Source: Nectonema munidae
Taxonomy: Eukaryota; Nematomorpha; Nectonematoida; Nectonematidae
DNA: 64,000 nucleotides
NCBI GenBank assembly: GCA_030549495.1
Contig: JAUIRK010000293.1
Coordinates: 186,001 to 250,000, forward strand
Reading direction: 5' to 3'
Part shown: positions 10,244-24,081 of the stretch, in pieces
How positions within the stretch are numbered: the stretch's first letter is position 1
Layout of the letters: the number at the start of each line of letters is the position of its first letter
Program-made: the position numbers and the translations under genes
The notes under the pieces: model-generated
Seen by the model: only the letters and a program-made list of their open reading frames with translations
What the model was told of the DNA's origin: nothing
Databases searched by the model: none

Positions 10244-13200
10244 ATTTGAGACTGAATTGTCCCTGAACCCGATATGAGATACATATTCAAATATTAGGCA
10301 TTGACATCCTTCTTCTCTTCAGGCTTTGGACAAAATCTTTCAATCCTTTTAGATCTAGAAAGCACACACCTATTTTTATTAGAAGCCATTTTCGTCATTA
10401 AGCTCTTCATATATCATCCGTAACGAAATCAGAGGAGAGCAAGTACTTCCCCGATCTAATCATGATGATGATGATAAATTTATCTTAAAATCTTTGAAAT
10501 TCTCTTAGAGCATATGCCAACATCATGATGATAATGCGAACCTTTCTTCCATCATTATGCGTAAAAATGAAGGATTTGATGGATCAAACTATCAATTGAA
10601 AGACAAAAAATAGAGCGTCGAGACTTTGAATACATGTGCAACAAATTTGGTGGCTCAAGCTGTGAAATAATTCGCGATATTGGAACGATGATCTCGTATA
10701 TAAACGCAAAATTTTTAAAGAATCCCGTGCAAATTAATTAAAAATAGATAATCTCTTAAGAAGATAAGATGTTATTTTTATTATCATTATTATCATTATC
10801 ATTATTACATTAGCGATGAAACGAAACTAAGGAAGGGAGGAGCCGTGACACTTTAGAATGCATTATGTCAACGTGAAATTTAAAGATACCATCCAGAAAA
10901 TCAATAAAATTTTAAAAGCAATTTCCAAATTAATAAATCTAGTTCTTGTTGTTCAAAACATCGCGATTCAACTGAAAAAGTACGGAAAAAATGTCAACGC
11001 AAATTCATAGATTTGAGTCTAAACGTATAAATTAAAATTAAATTAGAATGTTCATTCAAAAGGGGGTTTCAGTCGGTTTGGCCTCCTGAATCAAAATAGC
11101 CTTTTCACTTTAAGTTCGTCCTTTTCCAGTTCAAGTTCCTATTTTTCACCATCACTTCGTCCTTAAAGTTGTTTCCTAACTGCCGAAAGAGGAATTGTCT
11201 TAGTGATGAAAAGACATAAGAATCAATGACTGTTCTAGGCGCATGCCTGACTATCTAAGGATTCCTAAGTTTGACAGCTTAGCTCTTCGTGAATAAGCCG
11301 AGCCTCTCTCTGGCTAAATGCCTTATATTTTTCGGTGTCATTTTTCTCTGTCACTTTACCCACTTTCACCATAATGTATGACGGCATCATAAACAAGCAA
11401 AAAAAGTGATCGCCCACACTTGAATGAAGATTGTGAATGGCGAGGAGGCTGTAAAAGATGTTTTAGCTTTGTTTTCTGTTTTCGAAAGAAGATATTTCAA
11501 AGTCTAGTGCATAGGAAAATTTTTATAAACAGAAAAGTCGTTAGAGCAATATTAATATTTGCCAGACACTGGAGCAATATATTTAATGTTTCAAGGTCGA
11601 GCTCCGGCTCTGTGTAAGCGGATTTCTTTGGTTCCGTCAGCTCCGAGGCTAATAAATCACATTTTTAATAGAGATGTATGGTCATACGTAGGCTTATAAC
11701 TATTAGAAATTCAACCGCAATATTTTTCAAAAGTCTTTTAAATTTTTTACATCTTTAGCTAATTCGTTCATCATTTTTGAGTAGGAACATTTGTCAAGTT
11801 AATACTTGTAAAAAAACATATATTAGCATGGTAATAACATTTTAAAGATCGCTCAAAACTTCTCATGACGGAATTTATATTACTCATTACACCACTATGC
11901 ATCTAACCAATTAACTATTTGATTGATTAATTAATCAATAAAATATATATCTAATTAACTGATTAACTACCTAGAAAAACTAATCTTGCCACCTAGCTTA
12001 CTATTTTACTAAAATAATTTAAAAAAAAACATAAGAGTTTCGCACTAAAAGTTTCTTAATTTTTCATTGTCTTGTTTTATATTTTTAGGATCTCATGATT
12101 ATCTGTCTTAGAAAATATGTGGAATTCCATGCTAATGAGTGTGATTTAATCTTTTGAATTTCTTTAAAAGCATATCTTACCAAGGTTAATCGAAACCCTA
12201 AGGTTGTGCAAAATGTTTACGGGGGTTCGGGGGAAAAAGTTATGCGCTTTTGAGTTTAATTTATTCGCATTTTTACTCTTTTTTCACATATGGTTGCTTT
12301 TTTAAATCTTTTACGCTTTGTTTTTTGTTGCGAACACTCTCAATGTAAGTAAGAACTACAGATATTTTTAAATTTTAAACTTCAGATTTTATTTGCTCAT
12401 AAAAAGTGGTTTTAAATCATTATTGATGATGTACAATCTTCCTCTCTTCTTTCTACCATTTATTTGAAAAACTTTAAATAAATAAAATCTCATATTTTCA
12501 AAAAATTCTACACTTAATAGTGACTTTTTTTTCTAACTGTAAAGTTTAGAATTTTCTTTTCTATACATTTGTTTCTCTGCTTCCTAGAGTGAAGGTACAT
12601 TAAAAAATTGTTAGGCCTTCATTCACTCATGATATTAGGCAATTTTTCAAGCATTTCCCGAGGAAAGGAAGGTTGTGTTCTAATCAACGCCCAGCCCGCC
12701 CTCTTAGTTCAATTAAGGTGAAATTTTTTAAAAGCCTTTTTTTAATGTTTAAAATATTTGATCATCTACTTTTTTCATATGTTTGTGTTTACACACTATC
12801 AAACACCCTTTATGGAACTTAGAGCTTCAGTTCTTGTGTAAAATTGTGTTTTTCTGTGCAGCAGTTGTTCATTTTTCTGGAAAATGCAAGAAAAAAAAAT
12901 GGGGCGAATTTAACTAAAACTACTCTGAATAGTAATTATACATTGTATGACATTGGTGTAAAAAAACAGTTAATTCAAGTCACTACCGTTGTGAAAATAC
13001 GGAGATAAAAGGCTACCCCCTCCCGCGCCCAATTAGATTAAGTTGACAAAAACCTCAGTATCCTGAAGCTTGAGATTTCTTCTTTGTTGTCTTTCTTATA
13101 GCTATTGTCTTTCCCTCGATTGTAAACACTGTTATGAAAAATATACGAAAGATAGAACTTTTGCAAACGCTTCTTAAAAGATCTGATTTATTTTAGGGTT

Positions 13201-14389
13201 CAACCAAGGTAAAAAGGTTGAAAATTTGGAATCTCGGTTTTTAGCTGACTCCAGGTAGAAGGCCGCGCGTCCACAGAAAAGCCAGGGGTCCAGGAAGAAT
13301 TTGAAGGAAAAAATTTGATCAAGACACACTTGTATATTGAGGGATTATTATTTGAGCGTTGTAGATTTCTTTACTTGACATCAAGTAGCGCTATTCTTGA
13401 CTGAGTAATGTCTTTGTTGTCATGAGAACTTTTATCTTAATGGTGATGTAGTGAGCTCTCACATAAAAAATGTGACCCCTACTATTTTAATTAAAGAGTG
13501 TGAAATTATGTTATGCCTTGTTCAACTAAAAACCACAAACATCACTTCTTGTCGATAAAATACGAGTTCAGTTTTGCTTTAGAATTCTTGTTTGACTGTT
13601 AGTAAAATAAATTTTTTAAACAAAAACGCTAGGAATTTTAATGAAGAAAATATTCTGTGAATAAATTAACTGCAGTTTTATGTCTGTTCAACACAGGGGG
13701 AAAATATCTTGCTTTGCAAGTTGAACAAAGAGTAAATCATATTTTTTTGTGACCGGAGCACATGAGATTCTTAAAAGATTTTCAAATGCTCCCCCCCCCC
13801 CCTACGAATTTCTTTTATGAGCGAACAAACTTTTTTTTCGAATGATGACGATGAGTTTGGAAATTTTGATGCAAGACACCCATGAAACGAAATACCCATA
13901 AAAAGGAAGGCATTTGTTTAATGTTCGAATAAGGCGTTGTGACATGCGATTACCTTTTAATAAGGTAATTAAGCACGAAGAGAATGTTCCTGAAACGGCG
14001 CCAGAAGGTAATTATGCCTCATTTAAGTAGAACAGCAAGACATTTTATAATATACTATCATTGTCATTATTACTGGCATACATGCGCGTGCGTGTATGCT
14101 TCTCTTTAATGCGGCACTAGGAAGAAACTTTAATTCTAAAAGCACAAAAGATTTCAAGTTGGTGTAGGAGACTTTTCAAGGCACTGAAAAGCAAAAGAAA
14201 ATCAATATGCATGTTAAAGGAATAGGCACTTTCGTCCAAACATCAAGAAGCTTCTAAAATTGGTTTAATTGAAATTCAAAAAATAAACATGATTTTGAAA
14301 CACTTATTGCCTCGTTTAGAAAAGATTCGACAATTAGCTTCGAAGCTAATCAAAAAATAACTCAAAAATTCTTCTTCTCAAAAATAACC
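10244..14389. other. Non-coding stretch
   Basis: AT-rich with ATT/ATC microsatellite runs near 10770-10805 and a 13-base C run at 13790-13802. Loosely inverted motifs near 12175-12200 and 13190-13215 might be ends of a decayed ~1-kb element but are too imperfect to call. No gene found. Confidence 0.45.
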
Positions 14390-14813
14390 TGCCAACTATA
14401 GAGAATATTGGCCGAATTCGTCACCTAAAATATCTAGGAATCATTTGGGTGCAGGATTTAGTTTTCATTCTGAAGCTCACGAAAAGATTAAGAATGATAA
14501 AAAAAAAGAGCTAGCTTTATATGTATGTCTTAAAGACATTGGAGTTAATTCCACGACGGTAGGCAAGGTCATTAAAATCCTAACAATGCCGAAATTGACT
14601 TATCGTAACTCCATTTTGGGATGCCTACCCTCAACTTGGATGAATAAAATAGACGACATTGTCTACAAACTTTCTAGAAATGCTTATGGCAACCCTTTCA
14701 CTATTGCTCATAGCCTGTTCTCATTTTCTTGGCTGGGAAAAAGGTTGAAGAAATTGAATAAAAAGTTTATTCCAAAACTTAAAATACACAAGGATTGCCT
14801 ACAAGTATGTTAA
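14390..14813 (+). pseudogene. LINE reverse transcriptase C-terminal fragment
   Basis: One frame reads RIRHLKYLGII (about 14410-14445), the KxLG(I/V) motif at the end of LINE reverse-transcriptase palm domains. A shifted frame then continues from about 14445 with HSEAHEKI, a helical stretch, and PKLTYRNSILGCLP, the usual thumb/connector region (compare LTYG...W in Jockey/R1-type elements). At least one frameshift separates the two parts, and no upstream palm motif (FADD) is present. It is a short decayed LINE piece; the clade is undetermined. Confidence 0.5.
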
Positions 14814-16692
14814 TTTTCGAAGCTCACGCAAACCCAGTATTAAGCGTTCTTGAGGGTATATGCTAAAAAAAAAGAAGATAGAAAAATATCGGTATAAAAG
14901 AGCCCCGGTGCAAAAGGGAATTCTGCATTCTGTTTTTCTGAGTACTAGATCCGCCAATCAAAACTTAGGATTGGCACGAGGTATAAACCCCAAAACACTT
15001 TGATGGTGCGAGCTAGGTTAGGCATAGTCGATTATATGGCGTCTGTAGGAGTCTGCTTCTAGAACCGATTATATTCATATTGTAAAGTATATACTCATAT
15101 ACTCATATCATGTATATATGGGAGAGAGTCAAATTCCAGATTTAGTTTGTTCCTAATCTAGCATGCCCACATTTAAAAAATAGCATATATCAATTTTATA
15201 TAAGGTGTTGCATGCCTTCAATGTATTCCTTTTATAATCATATCTTTTACTTAGGAACAAGAAATACATTCCGTTGTGCAGTTTTTATCCTCGTTTCCTC
15301 CCTCTGAATAATTCAAAAGTTTTTACGGTTATGTAGTGCTCTGCAGACCCGATTCTAACCTTGCGAGTAGCCAAGCTGAAAACTAGACATTAAGATTCTT
15401 TCACATTTTGGAAGCGTCCGTGCTAGAATTGTATCGTTAACTTAGCTGTATTCAGACACACAGACTATATACTACTATATTCATATATTTGAAACAACTA
15501 TTCTTATAAAATAATATATATCAAGGTATAGTCATGCAGAACAAGGGGCATTCTTGAATTTTTAGTGGGATATCAAGTCCAGGTGGACTAATCATTTGGG
15601 ATGGGATTACAATAAAGGAATGGTTGCGAACATCACAAACAATTCTTAACTAACTCTTTTGCAATTTTGAGATCCTAAGTGCAATAAAGTTTTGCTTGTC
15701 TTGCGTCGGTTAAAAAGTGGATGAATTTTATCTCGTTGAATCAGTAAATGAAGATCGAATGTTCATGAAGGAGAAAGCGCGAGTTTTAAATATCAAAAAG
15801 TTTTTGTGGAAAAGCAAACGTGTATGCAATGCAAAATGGGATATAGACAGAAAGATTGAAAGAAAAATATGAATGCCTTTTTACAACACTTCATGACACA
15901 AAAAGTCAAGGATCAGTGAGACATTAAGACGACAATACAGTTAAATTTTTCACTGCAATTCAAAAACTATTTTCAAATTCTCTTTCTCTCTCTCTCTCTC
16001 TCCATTCTTCTCCAATAAACACAACATCTATCCTTACCCAATTCCCTCGAGAAGAAAATGTTGATTAAAAAACATTGTGAAAAATTTAAGTTTTTATAAA
16101 GTAGAATTTCATTTTTTATTGCCTATATCGTGCGTAATGGTGCATGGATATTGCAGTAGAAAGTGAACTTTATTTACCACACATTAAAATGATGTGGTGT
16201 AATCGAAGAAAGAAAGGCGAAGAGATGAAATAAAAAAGTTGACGTTTGAAACGCTACAACAACAATAAACAACGCAATAATGACAGAATGCGACGCAAAT
16301 GAGAGCTGCGTGTTTTCGCGAGTATGCTAGGATAAAATTTTGAAAGTGTTGGTGCTGCTTTGCCGCTAAATCGTAGATTGGACAAACTTTCCTATTTATT
16401 TGTATTAAAATACATGTCTGACACAAAAAACATCCAGACATCACACGAATGTATGCATGCATACATACGAACACATACATACATTTGACACACGCACTTG
16501 AAAGCTACATAGTACATAGTAGAGGCCTGTTCGGGGCGGCCCGTGCTGGTTTGCAAGACCGGAACATCAGTTGCGGGGGTTGGTCCTTTGTTCAAAACTT
16601 ACTGCGGGTGTGGTTTCAATATTAGTACTCCGGCCATTTCTTCTTTAGATAAGGTACATTTATTACATATACAATACATTTTGGACACTGTT
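14814..16692. other. Non-coding stretch
   Basis: Contains a short (TC)n run near 15980-16001. Possible LINE 3' flanking sequence follows the fragment at 14390-14813, but no tail was recognised. Overlapping open frames near 16184-16764 have no protein features. Confidence 0.4.
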
Positions 16693-16696
16693 TTAA

Positions 16697-16825
16697 CCCA
16701 TTTACGGTCAATGTTCCCATTTTGGAACATAAGTAATTTCATCTTAGTCTGCTTTTTTCAATGACTTTGAATATAAATCGTCTGCGTTTTTTAGATATCG
16801 TCTGCTTTGCTTGGCCTTAAATGGG
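16697..16825. mobile_element. piggyBac-type MITE (129 bp) with TTAA duplication
   Basis: Begins CCCATTTACGGTCAA and ends with the inverse of CCCATTTAAGGCCAA (13 of 15 identical), directly flanked by TTAA at 16693-16696 and 16826-16829. A CCC start and a TTAA target are hallmarks of piggyBac termini. It is far too short to encode anything. Confidence 0.8.
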
Positions 16826-16829
16826 TTAA

Positions 16830-17396
16830 ATAATAATCTTCTAAGTAAGCCTGGAATCGTCTTGTAAACATTCTGACTTTCGCGAACTCCAGGTTGAGAA
16901 AGCGTAATTAAACTATAAAATAAAATTAAAATTTTTTCTCACTGTTCCAATAAAGATTTGCGGATTTTCATTTTTAATAATTTTTTTAATTTTAATACAA
17001 AAATATAATTTTACTAAATTGTTCGTTAGGGTGTATTGATTAATATTTAATTTCACTGGAAACTTAATTTTTGATATTTTTTATTCCAAAATTAATTCAC
17101 AATTTTAAGGGATTTGAAATCTAATAAGAGTTAAAATTAAGATTTTTTTTAAATATTTAAAACCTTTTTTTCATTTTTCATAGTAATATTAACGATATAA
17201 ATAGTAAATGAATATTTTGCTATCTAATTTACTCTAAAAATAGTAACATAACTACTTTAATTGGAATTTTCTCAAAACTTAAATTTTTTTATTTCTTTAT
17301 CATACACTTTATATTTTATGCCTAAGGAATAAGAAAATTTGTACATCAGACTTACTTTAAAAAAACGAGATAAATTGAAAAAGTGCATCAAAACTG

Positions 17397-17438
<42 letters not shown>

Positions 17439-18129
17439 GTAATGAATCGAAATTAAAAGGACTGCTTATGATAAAGATCAAATGCTAATATAAATATTGA
17501 TATCAAAACTGAAAAATTGAACAATCTACTCTATAAATCATTTTGTGAAGTCAGAAATTAGAAATGATATCTTTTTTATCTTGTAAAAAATGAAATTTTA
17601 GGTTAGGTTAGGGAATTGCAAATTTCTTTTCCAATTAGAAAACAAAACAATTTAATTCACAAAATTTTTAGAATGCGCAAAAATTTATGCATACACTTAA
17701 TGCACATTTATTCAACAAACAGTTGACATTTTGATTGCAATTTGAACGAATTTTTCAGGTAGTTACCGTCAAGTTTCAGGTGCATCTTTCTATAAAAACT
17801 TTTCAGTCAGTTTGCAAGTTAATTCATAAGACCTGAGCTATAAGTAAAAAAAAGTTAATTTGGCAGTAATTCGATGAGTTGGTATATTTAGAAAATAGTC
17901 AATTATTTATGGGTGCAGCGAATTTTGTACCAGAGACATTTTGTACCTAATTTCTGGGTATGAATCGTTGAAATTGGGTACGAAAGGTTTTTGCGGACCA
18001 AATCTCTTAAAATCTGTTTAGATAGTTAGTTTAGTGATTTAAATAGAATTATAATATATTTTATTTACGTCCAATTTTAGTACACGTAAAATTGTTGCCC
18101 ATTTTGTTTAGATATTCTTACACGTATAC
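16830..18129. other. Non-coding stretch with AAT microsatellite
   Basis: AT-rich, holding the AAT repeat at 17397-17438. No gene found. Confidence 0.5.
17397..17438 (+). repeat. (AAT)14 microsatellite
   Basis: About 14 uninterrupted AAT units, read directly. The leucine-rich minus-strand frame across it is an artefact of the repeat. Confidence 0.95.
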
Positions 18130-18484
18130 GGTAAATTCAACTACTGTCAATTCACTGACAATCAATTCACCGATTTAAATGAGAAAAACACACAATAAAT
18201 TAAAAATATGAAGTTTTATTAAAAATAAAATAGCTTTGAAAGTTTAAAAGGAAAACGTATGGGCAATTGCTTTAAAATAAGAAATCAGAGGCTTTTAACA
18301 AAATATTAAAATAATTAAAAATTAAAATAATTCAATTCTGAGTTTGTAAGGAAAATTAAAATGTGATTAAATGAATTTGTAATCAATAAATCAATAATGA
18401 ATTTAAAAATCAATATATATTTTTTCAGTGAAATTAATTGTCGCTGAATTAACAAATCGGTGAATTGACATCGGTGAATTTACC
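18130..18484. mobile_element. Foldback repeat / MITE (355 bp) with CAATTCACCGAT motifs
   Basis: Left end GGTAAATTCA and right end TGAATTTACC form a perfect 10-bp terminal inverted repeat. Inside each arm the motif CAATTCACCGAT (or variants) recurs two to three times in inverted orientation. The middle is AT-rich and non-coding. A TA may flank the ends (within 18125-18129 and at 18485-18486) but the left boundary is one base ambiguous, so the superfamily is left open. Confidence 0.65.
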
Positions 18485-18976
18485 TAGACTCATTCCTACC
18501 AGTTGCTATTGTTACTACTCAATGGAATAAAAGCATGAGGTGGACAATGAGATTATATTTTGATTCAGGCATACGTGTGAAGAATCATATAGCAATCATT
18601 TTGCAAAGTTTTTCGTGTGAATTTGTGTGAAACGAAAAAAAGCAAATGGTTTTAAAGTGCTTTTTAAAATGTGAGGATTAAGGTTGTGTGGTATTGAAAA
18701 GTTAAATTAGGCAGAAGTAATGATGAAAAGAAAAAGATTTTTCGGCGCAGAAACACAGAAAAAATTCGGCTAAGATTTTTCTAGTGAAGTTTTGTGCAAC
18801 TAAAATTGATTTTCAACTTTTTTTTATCTTCTAAGGCAAGAGAGATTTTGTATACTTAAATAATGAGAGAAACAAAAAAATTAATTTCAATCGACATATC
18901 TGTCCAGTGAAAAACTTTAACATGCTAGCGTGCAGAGAACATTTTTAGCACTCAATAATTTAGACACACACAAGCG

Positions 18977-19679
<703 letters not shown>

Positions 19680-19686
19680 ACGGAGA

Positions 19687-20035
19687 TAGACCTACTTACT
19701 TTGTGGGGAAACCGTTTAGCAGAAGCTTGGATCTAACTCATCTACATGTATTATATATCATATTATTATTATAAATATATATGTATTATTTCTAGCCATA
19801 TGTAGAAGCCTGCAAAAAGCCAGCACTACCTTATTGTTGATTTTTGCGGGTTAGCTGAAATTACCCTTGTTTATCGCTGCTGCTGCGAAAGTGTAACAAA
19901 ATTCTACACTTTTCCCTGAGAGTATTTGCTTTTATGGAAATACTCTCTCAGTTTGAACAAAGCCTTGTTTTGAACTGATAGATTATACTCATGTAAAGAT
20001 AGTATAATCTAGGGGCTAACAACAACAACAACAAG
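19687..20035 (+). mobile_element. SINE-like retroposon built of consecutive hairpins, (CAA)n tail
   Basis: A 349-bp unit flanked by the direct repeat ACGGAGA (19680-19686 and 20036-20042) and ending in AACAACAACAACAACAAG, a retroposon-type tail. Between about 19741 and 20011 at least six stem-loops follow one another: 19741-19747/19800-19806, 19809-19818/19841-19850, 19888-19895/19905-19912, 19916-19927/19938-19951, 19949-19960/19965-19977 and 19979-19989/20001-20011 (11 perfect pairs). Two stems use G-U pairs, which pair in RNA but not in DNA. The first ~55 bp may be a pol III promoter head but no clean A/B box pair is visible. No protein is encoded. Retroposition is inferred from tail plus duplication; the partner LINE is unknown. 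Confidence 0.6.
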
Positions 20036-20042
20036 ACGGAGA

Positions 20043-22279
20043 ATTTATAAGATAAATTATTAAATTTTATATTTGGTATAAAATTTAATATTTGTATCTA
20101 AAATGTATAAAGAATTAAAAGCGTTAAACAAAATAAATTATTAGCAAAATGCGTTATAATCGTGTAATTATTATTGCAAGTGGCTTTGCACAAAAAGATA
20201 TTTTTATATACGCGCAACCTTGAAATAGAGGGATCAAGCAAGAGGGTTGATTCACTTCCACGGAGGTAGTAATGTAAATATGAATTCATATGAGCACAGA
20301 GAACTTATACTACAATGCATTTGAAAGCTATAGTTATAAGGTTTAGTATTTTTGAAATAAAGGCAGACATCTTTTGATTTACACATTGTTAAAATAAAAA
20401 TTGTGCAAACTCAGCTTCCGCTTTTTCAATCTCAACTTTTCTAATCGAGCTACCGTTTTTACAATTGTGTATTTATAAACTTATTTTGCAGTAGTTCCCA
20501 AAGTACTTTCTTCAAATGTCAATAACATTTTGGTTTTTCCTACAAATGTCTTGAAATTTTAACACAATTTAATTGTTCACATTTAGAAGATATATTCAAG
20601 ATTTCAAGATTTTTCAATAATGAAAAGTTGATGAATTTTGCAGATGGAAAATCGTTTCTATAGTAAGTATATTAGCAAATTTCTTCAGCGTGTTTTGATG
20701 TCGCTAAAGCTTTGCTAACCTCCCAAAATATGTGAATACATTTACAAGAGGAAATATGAGATAACATATTCATTTATGTATATTGTATGTACATGTCGAG
20801 AAATAAATAAATAAATTGAAAAAATCACTAACAAAACAACAAATTTTAAGTAACTATATGCAACTGATGCAAGTAGCTAAAATTAATTATTATTAATGAG
20901 ACGAGTTGGTTTTGGACGGAGTTGATCATGCTCGAATTTAAAAACCTTCAAATCATGAATTCAAGAATGTTTAGAATTCAAAATCTTGAGGATTTACTTC
21001 TCTTCTCATTTAAGAAGTGTGCGCTGTACAAAGGATACGTATGATAGAAATAAATGAGGAATCTGTGGATAGAACTTTCTCAAGAAGTTAGCAATTCGTT
21101 TCCTGAGACGCCCTTTTCGATCGACGTCGTATTTTGCGTGGATATTATTAAGTAAGCATTTTGAGCTGATATAAACATGTTGCAATGATATTTCAATCTT
21201 TCAATGATAAGGGTAAGTTTCTTTCATAAATCAAGTTTGTTCAATGTAAACATGTAAAAAATGTATTCATCGAAAAATCGCAAACAAATTTCAAACGATT
21301 TCTAAATTAATTTACTAAGACATAATCTGTGGGGAAAAATATAAGGTAATTTAGCGAGTTGCGAATAGTGGATAGAAAACTTTCTCTTCCAAAATAAGTA
21401 GGTAATTATTATCGTATAAATTTTTATCAAATATATGCCCACTATCACATTAGCTTGTACACAATAAAACTTCTTTGTTACAATCAAGGAAAGAATTTGA
21501 ATCGGGTTGTTGTTCGCAACTTTCGACATCAGCACCAAGAATTACAAAAGACCGCTATTGGGGACCACTTTTCTAAACTCCTGATAGCATGGAGATGGCT
21601 AGAAATCGATACTTCAGAAAGTTGCACACATAAAAAATAAACTTTCACGAAGATAAAATTAAAAGGAGGAAGAAAATCGCATTAAACTTTAAAGTATGAT
21701 TCAATAAAGGATTAAATTCAATAAAATAGGATGCGAGATAAATGAGAAATTGCATTATCACATCGATCTTCGAATTAACAAGTGCTTGTATCAATACAAA
21801 AAACATTGAACAATTTATAAGTAATTGCAAAGCAGTAAACTCCAAATGAAATGATAGATAATAAACTTAACACTTAAAAAAGTGTACAACTTTAAGCAAA
21901 CATGCACTTTATTAAGTCGTTCTTTCCAGATTGTGTCTGTTTTTATATGTGCTATTTCCTTAACTTTGAATGAATAAAAGTTTTAAACATGAAAATGGTC
22001 GACAAATCAAAAAAGAACTTGGCATAATAAACAAACACAACATATTTCATGATTATCATTAGTGTTGAAAAATAAATATAACATATTTGTAAACACTTTT
22101 AGCATACAATAAAATCCTTATTTCAGCAGGAGAGTAAAATTTTATTTTTGAAAAGAAAAATTCACTTAATTAATCCTTTTCATTCCACCTCTGTTTTAAC
22201 TGACGCAGACGATTTCATGGATTACTTTTATATGAAATTTCTTGATCTCATGTGCATTTTCTGGGATGAGATTGGTTAA
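20043..22279. other. Non-coding stretch
   Basis: AT-rich, no supportable gene. A segment near 20530-20600 resembles the reverse complement of about 7990-8040, hinting at another old interspersed repeat. Confidence 0.45.
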
Positions 22280-24081
22280 TAGAAAGAAAGATTAGAAAGA
22301 TTTATTCATACAATTATAAAAAAAAAAAGAACAGTTCGTGACATCAGTAAGACAAAATGTTTACAAATTTAAATAGAATAGACAATATAGTTTCAATATA
22401 GATTTTTTTTTTAAGGGAAATATTCAAAAAGGCCTTAATGCCGCTGATATGAATAAAACACATAGTGTACGTAATATTTGGTAATGAATGAGAACAAGGC
22501 TGCCACAAAAGAAATAATCATGAACGCAAGAGGATAAAGAAAAGTATCAAAAAGCATGACAAGAAACATGAAGAGGAAATTTGTATATATAATAAATATT
22601 TCGTTAACAAATTATGAATATAGACAAGAGTAAAAAGAAATAATGGAATATGATAAGAAAACATATGTATTGTATATTATATAAGCTAAAAGACCATGAA
22701 ATAAGAAATAAGTAATAAAATACATAAAACAAATGGAGAAATAAAATACAAAACTTGTACAAGCTAAGAATTTAGTTGATATTTACACGCATAACATTAC
22801 GTAGAATGACAAATAAATTCATAATTTTTCATGATAAGTTTTTTTATTCTATTTTTACAAACACTTATTTTAAAAAACGATACAATCAGTGTCAATTAAA
22901 AAAGAGTTGTAGTTATGAGATAATTTGTATTTTAAAGATTGTTTCGATAGTTTATTGTAATATAAGGGAAATGACAGATGAAAATTATTTTGTAAATTAT
23001 ACTGGTGAACTTCGTTATTATAAGTAATAAAATCATCAAACATGGGTGGTAAAAATCGATTTAATATTTTATAAGTGAGTATAGATAAATTGTACATATA
23101 TAAGTCGGTTACCTTGAGTGAGTTTAACCTTACAAAAAATTGATCAGTGTGGGATAGAAAATGGCCACCACATACGTACCGTACAATTCTTTTTTGTGTT
23201 AACAGAAGGGAATTAAGGTTTTTATGACCCCAAAGAACTATACAATAGTTCAAATGTGGAAGGAAAAAACTATTGTATAACAAAAGCTTTATATTAGTAG
23301 GGAACAAAGATTTGTTATGTCTAAGTATTCCAATATTCCTGGAGAGAATCGCATTAATATGAGATATATGTTGATTCCAGTTAAGTCTACAATCAATAAT
23401 AACCCCCAGATTTTTGAAGCTCTCAACGATTTCAAAGTTAAATTCATCTTTTATAATTTTCCTAGAAGATATACCAAAAATCATAGCTTTCGATTTGGAT
23501 TGGTTCAAATGCATATTGTTTTCATCACACCATTTGAAAATAGGAACAAGATCGTTTTTAAAAAAATTCATACTTAATGGAGGGTTAGCCAAAGAAAATG
23601 GAACACTTACTGTGATGTCGTCAGCAAAACCGTGAAAAGTTATCATAGGATTAGATGCATGAAAGTCATTAACATATATCAGAAACAAAAGCGGTCCGAG
23701 TATTGAGCCTTGGGGAACTCCGGTATTTATTGTAGAGCTGCTTGATTTAAAAGTATTTAATGTGACAAATTGTTGACGATTAGACAAATATGATTTCATC
23801 AAAAGTAATGATTTTTCTTGCAGTCCGTATCGAGATAGTTTAGAGAGTAAAATATTATGGGAAAGATTTTCAAACGCTTTACTAAAATCTAAGAATAAAG
23901 AGAGAGTACCTATTTTTGATTCCAGACTATTTATAATATTGTCAACATAATGACTCAAGAGTAGTTGTGTACTGTGGTGTTTACGAAATCCAAATTGTAG
24001 GGGATAAATTAAATTATTAGAGTCAAAATAAGATTGTAACTGATTATGGATTAACCTTTCAAATATTTTTGATAAGACGGG
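22280..24081 (-). mobile_element. 5'-truncated LINE (Jockey/CR1-type), split by a Ty3 insertion
   Basis: The reverse-transcriptase frame on the minus strand runs from the right boundary at 24081 to a stop at 22870, followed by about 590 bp of AT-rich 3' sequence that ends around 22280-22300 (a minus-strand AATAAA lies near there; the exact end is uncertain). The copy resumes beyond the Ty3 element at 28088 for only about ten bases, so the LINE was truncated at its 5' end at insertion. Confidence 0.75.
22870..24081 (-). pseudogene. LINE reverse transcriptase (partial, frame open)
   Basis: Continuous minus-strand frame of about 404 codons. Motifs in order: FERLIHNQL and QFGFRKHHST (block 2), DFSKAF (block A region), GVPQGSILGPLLFLIYVNDF (block B), FADDITV (the catalytic FADD box), NLGVIID, then the thumb region LNYCIVLWG and a C-terminal tail. 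This is the Jockey/CR1-type non-LTR reverse transcriptase that copies LINE RNA at a nicked chromosomal target. Endonuclease and ORF1 are absent because of 5' truncation. The frame has no internal stop from FERL to the C-terminus, so the copy is young. The upstream part is interrupted at 24081 by the Ty3 long terminal repeat. Confidence 0.9.

Noticed and set aside
12175-13225. Possible inverted ends of a ~1-kb element
   Set aside because: Matches (ACCAAGGTT...CCCTAA and its inverse) are interrupted and no target duplication is visible.
17598-17612. Three TTAGG units resembling the arthropod telomere repeat
   Set aside because: Only three units in AT-rich DNA; too short to infer an interstitial telomere or to identify the host.
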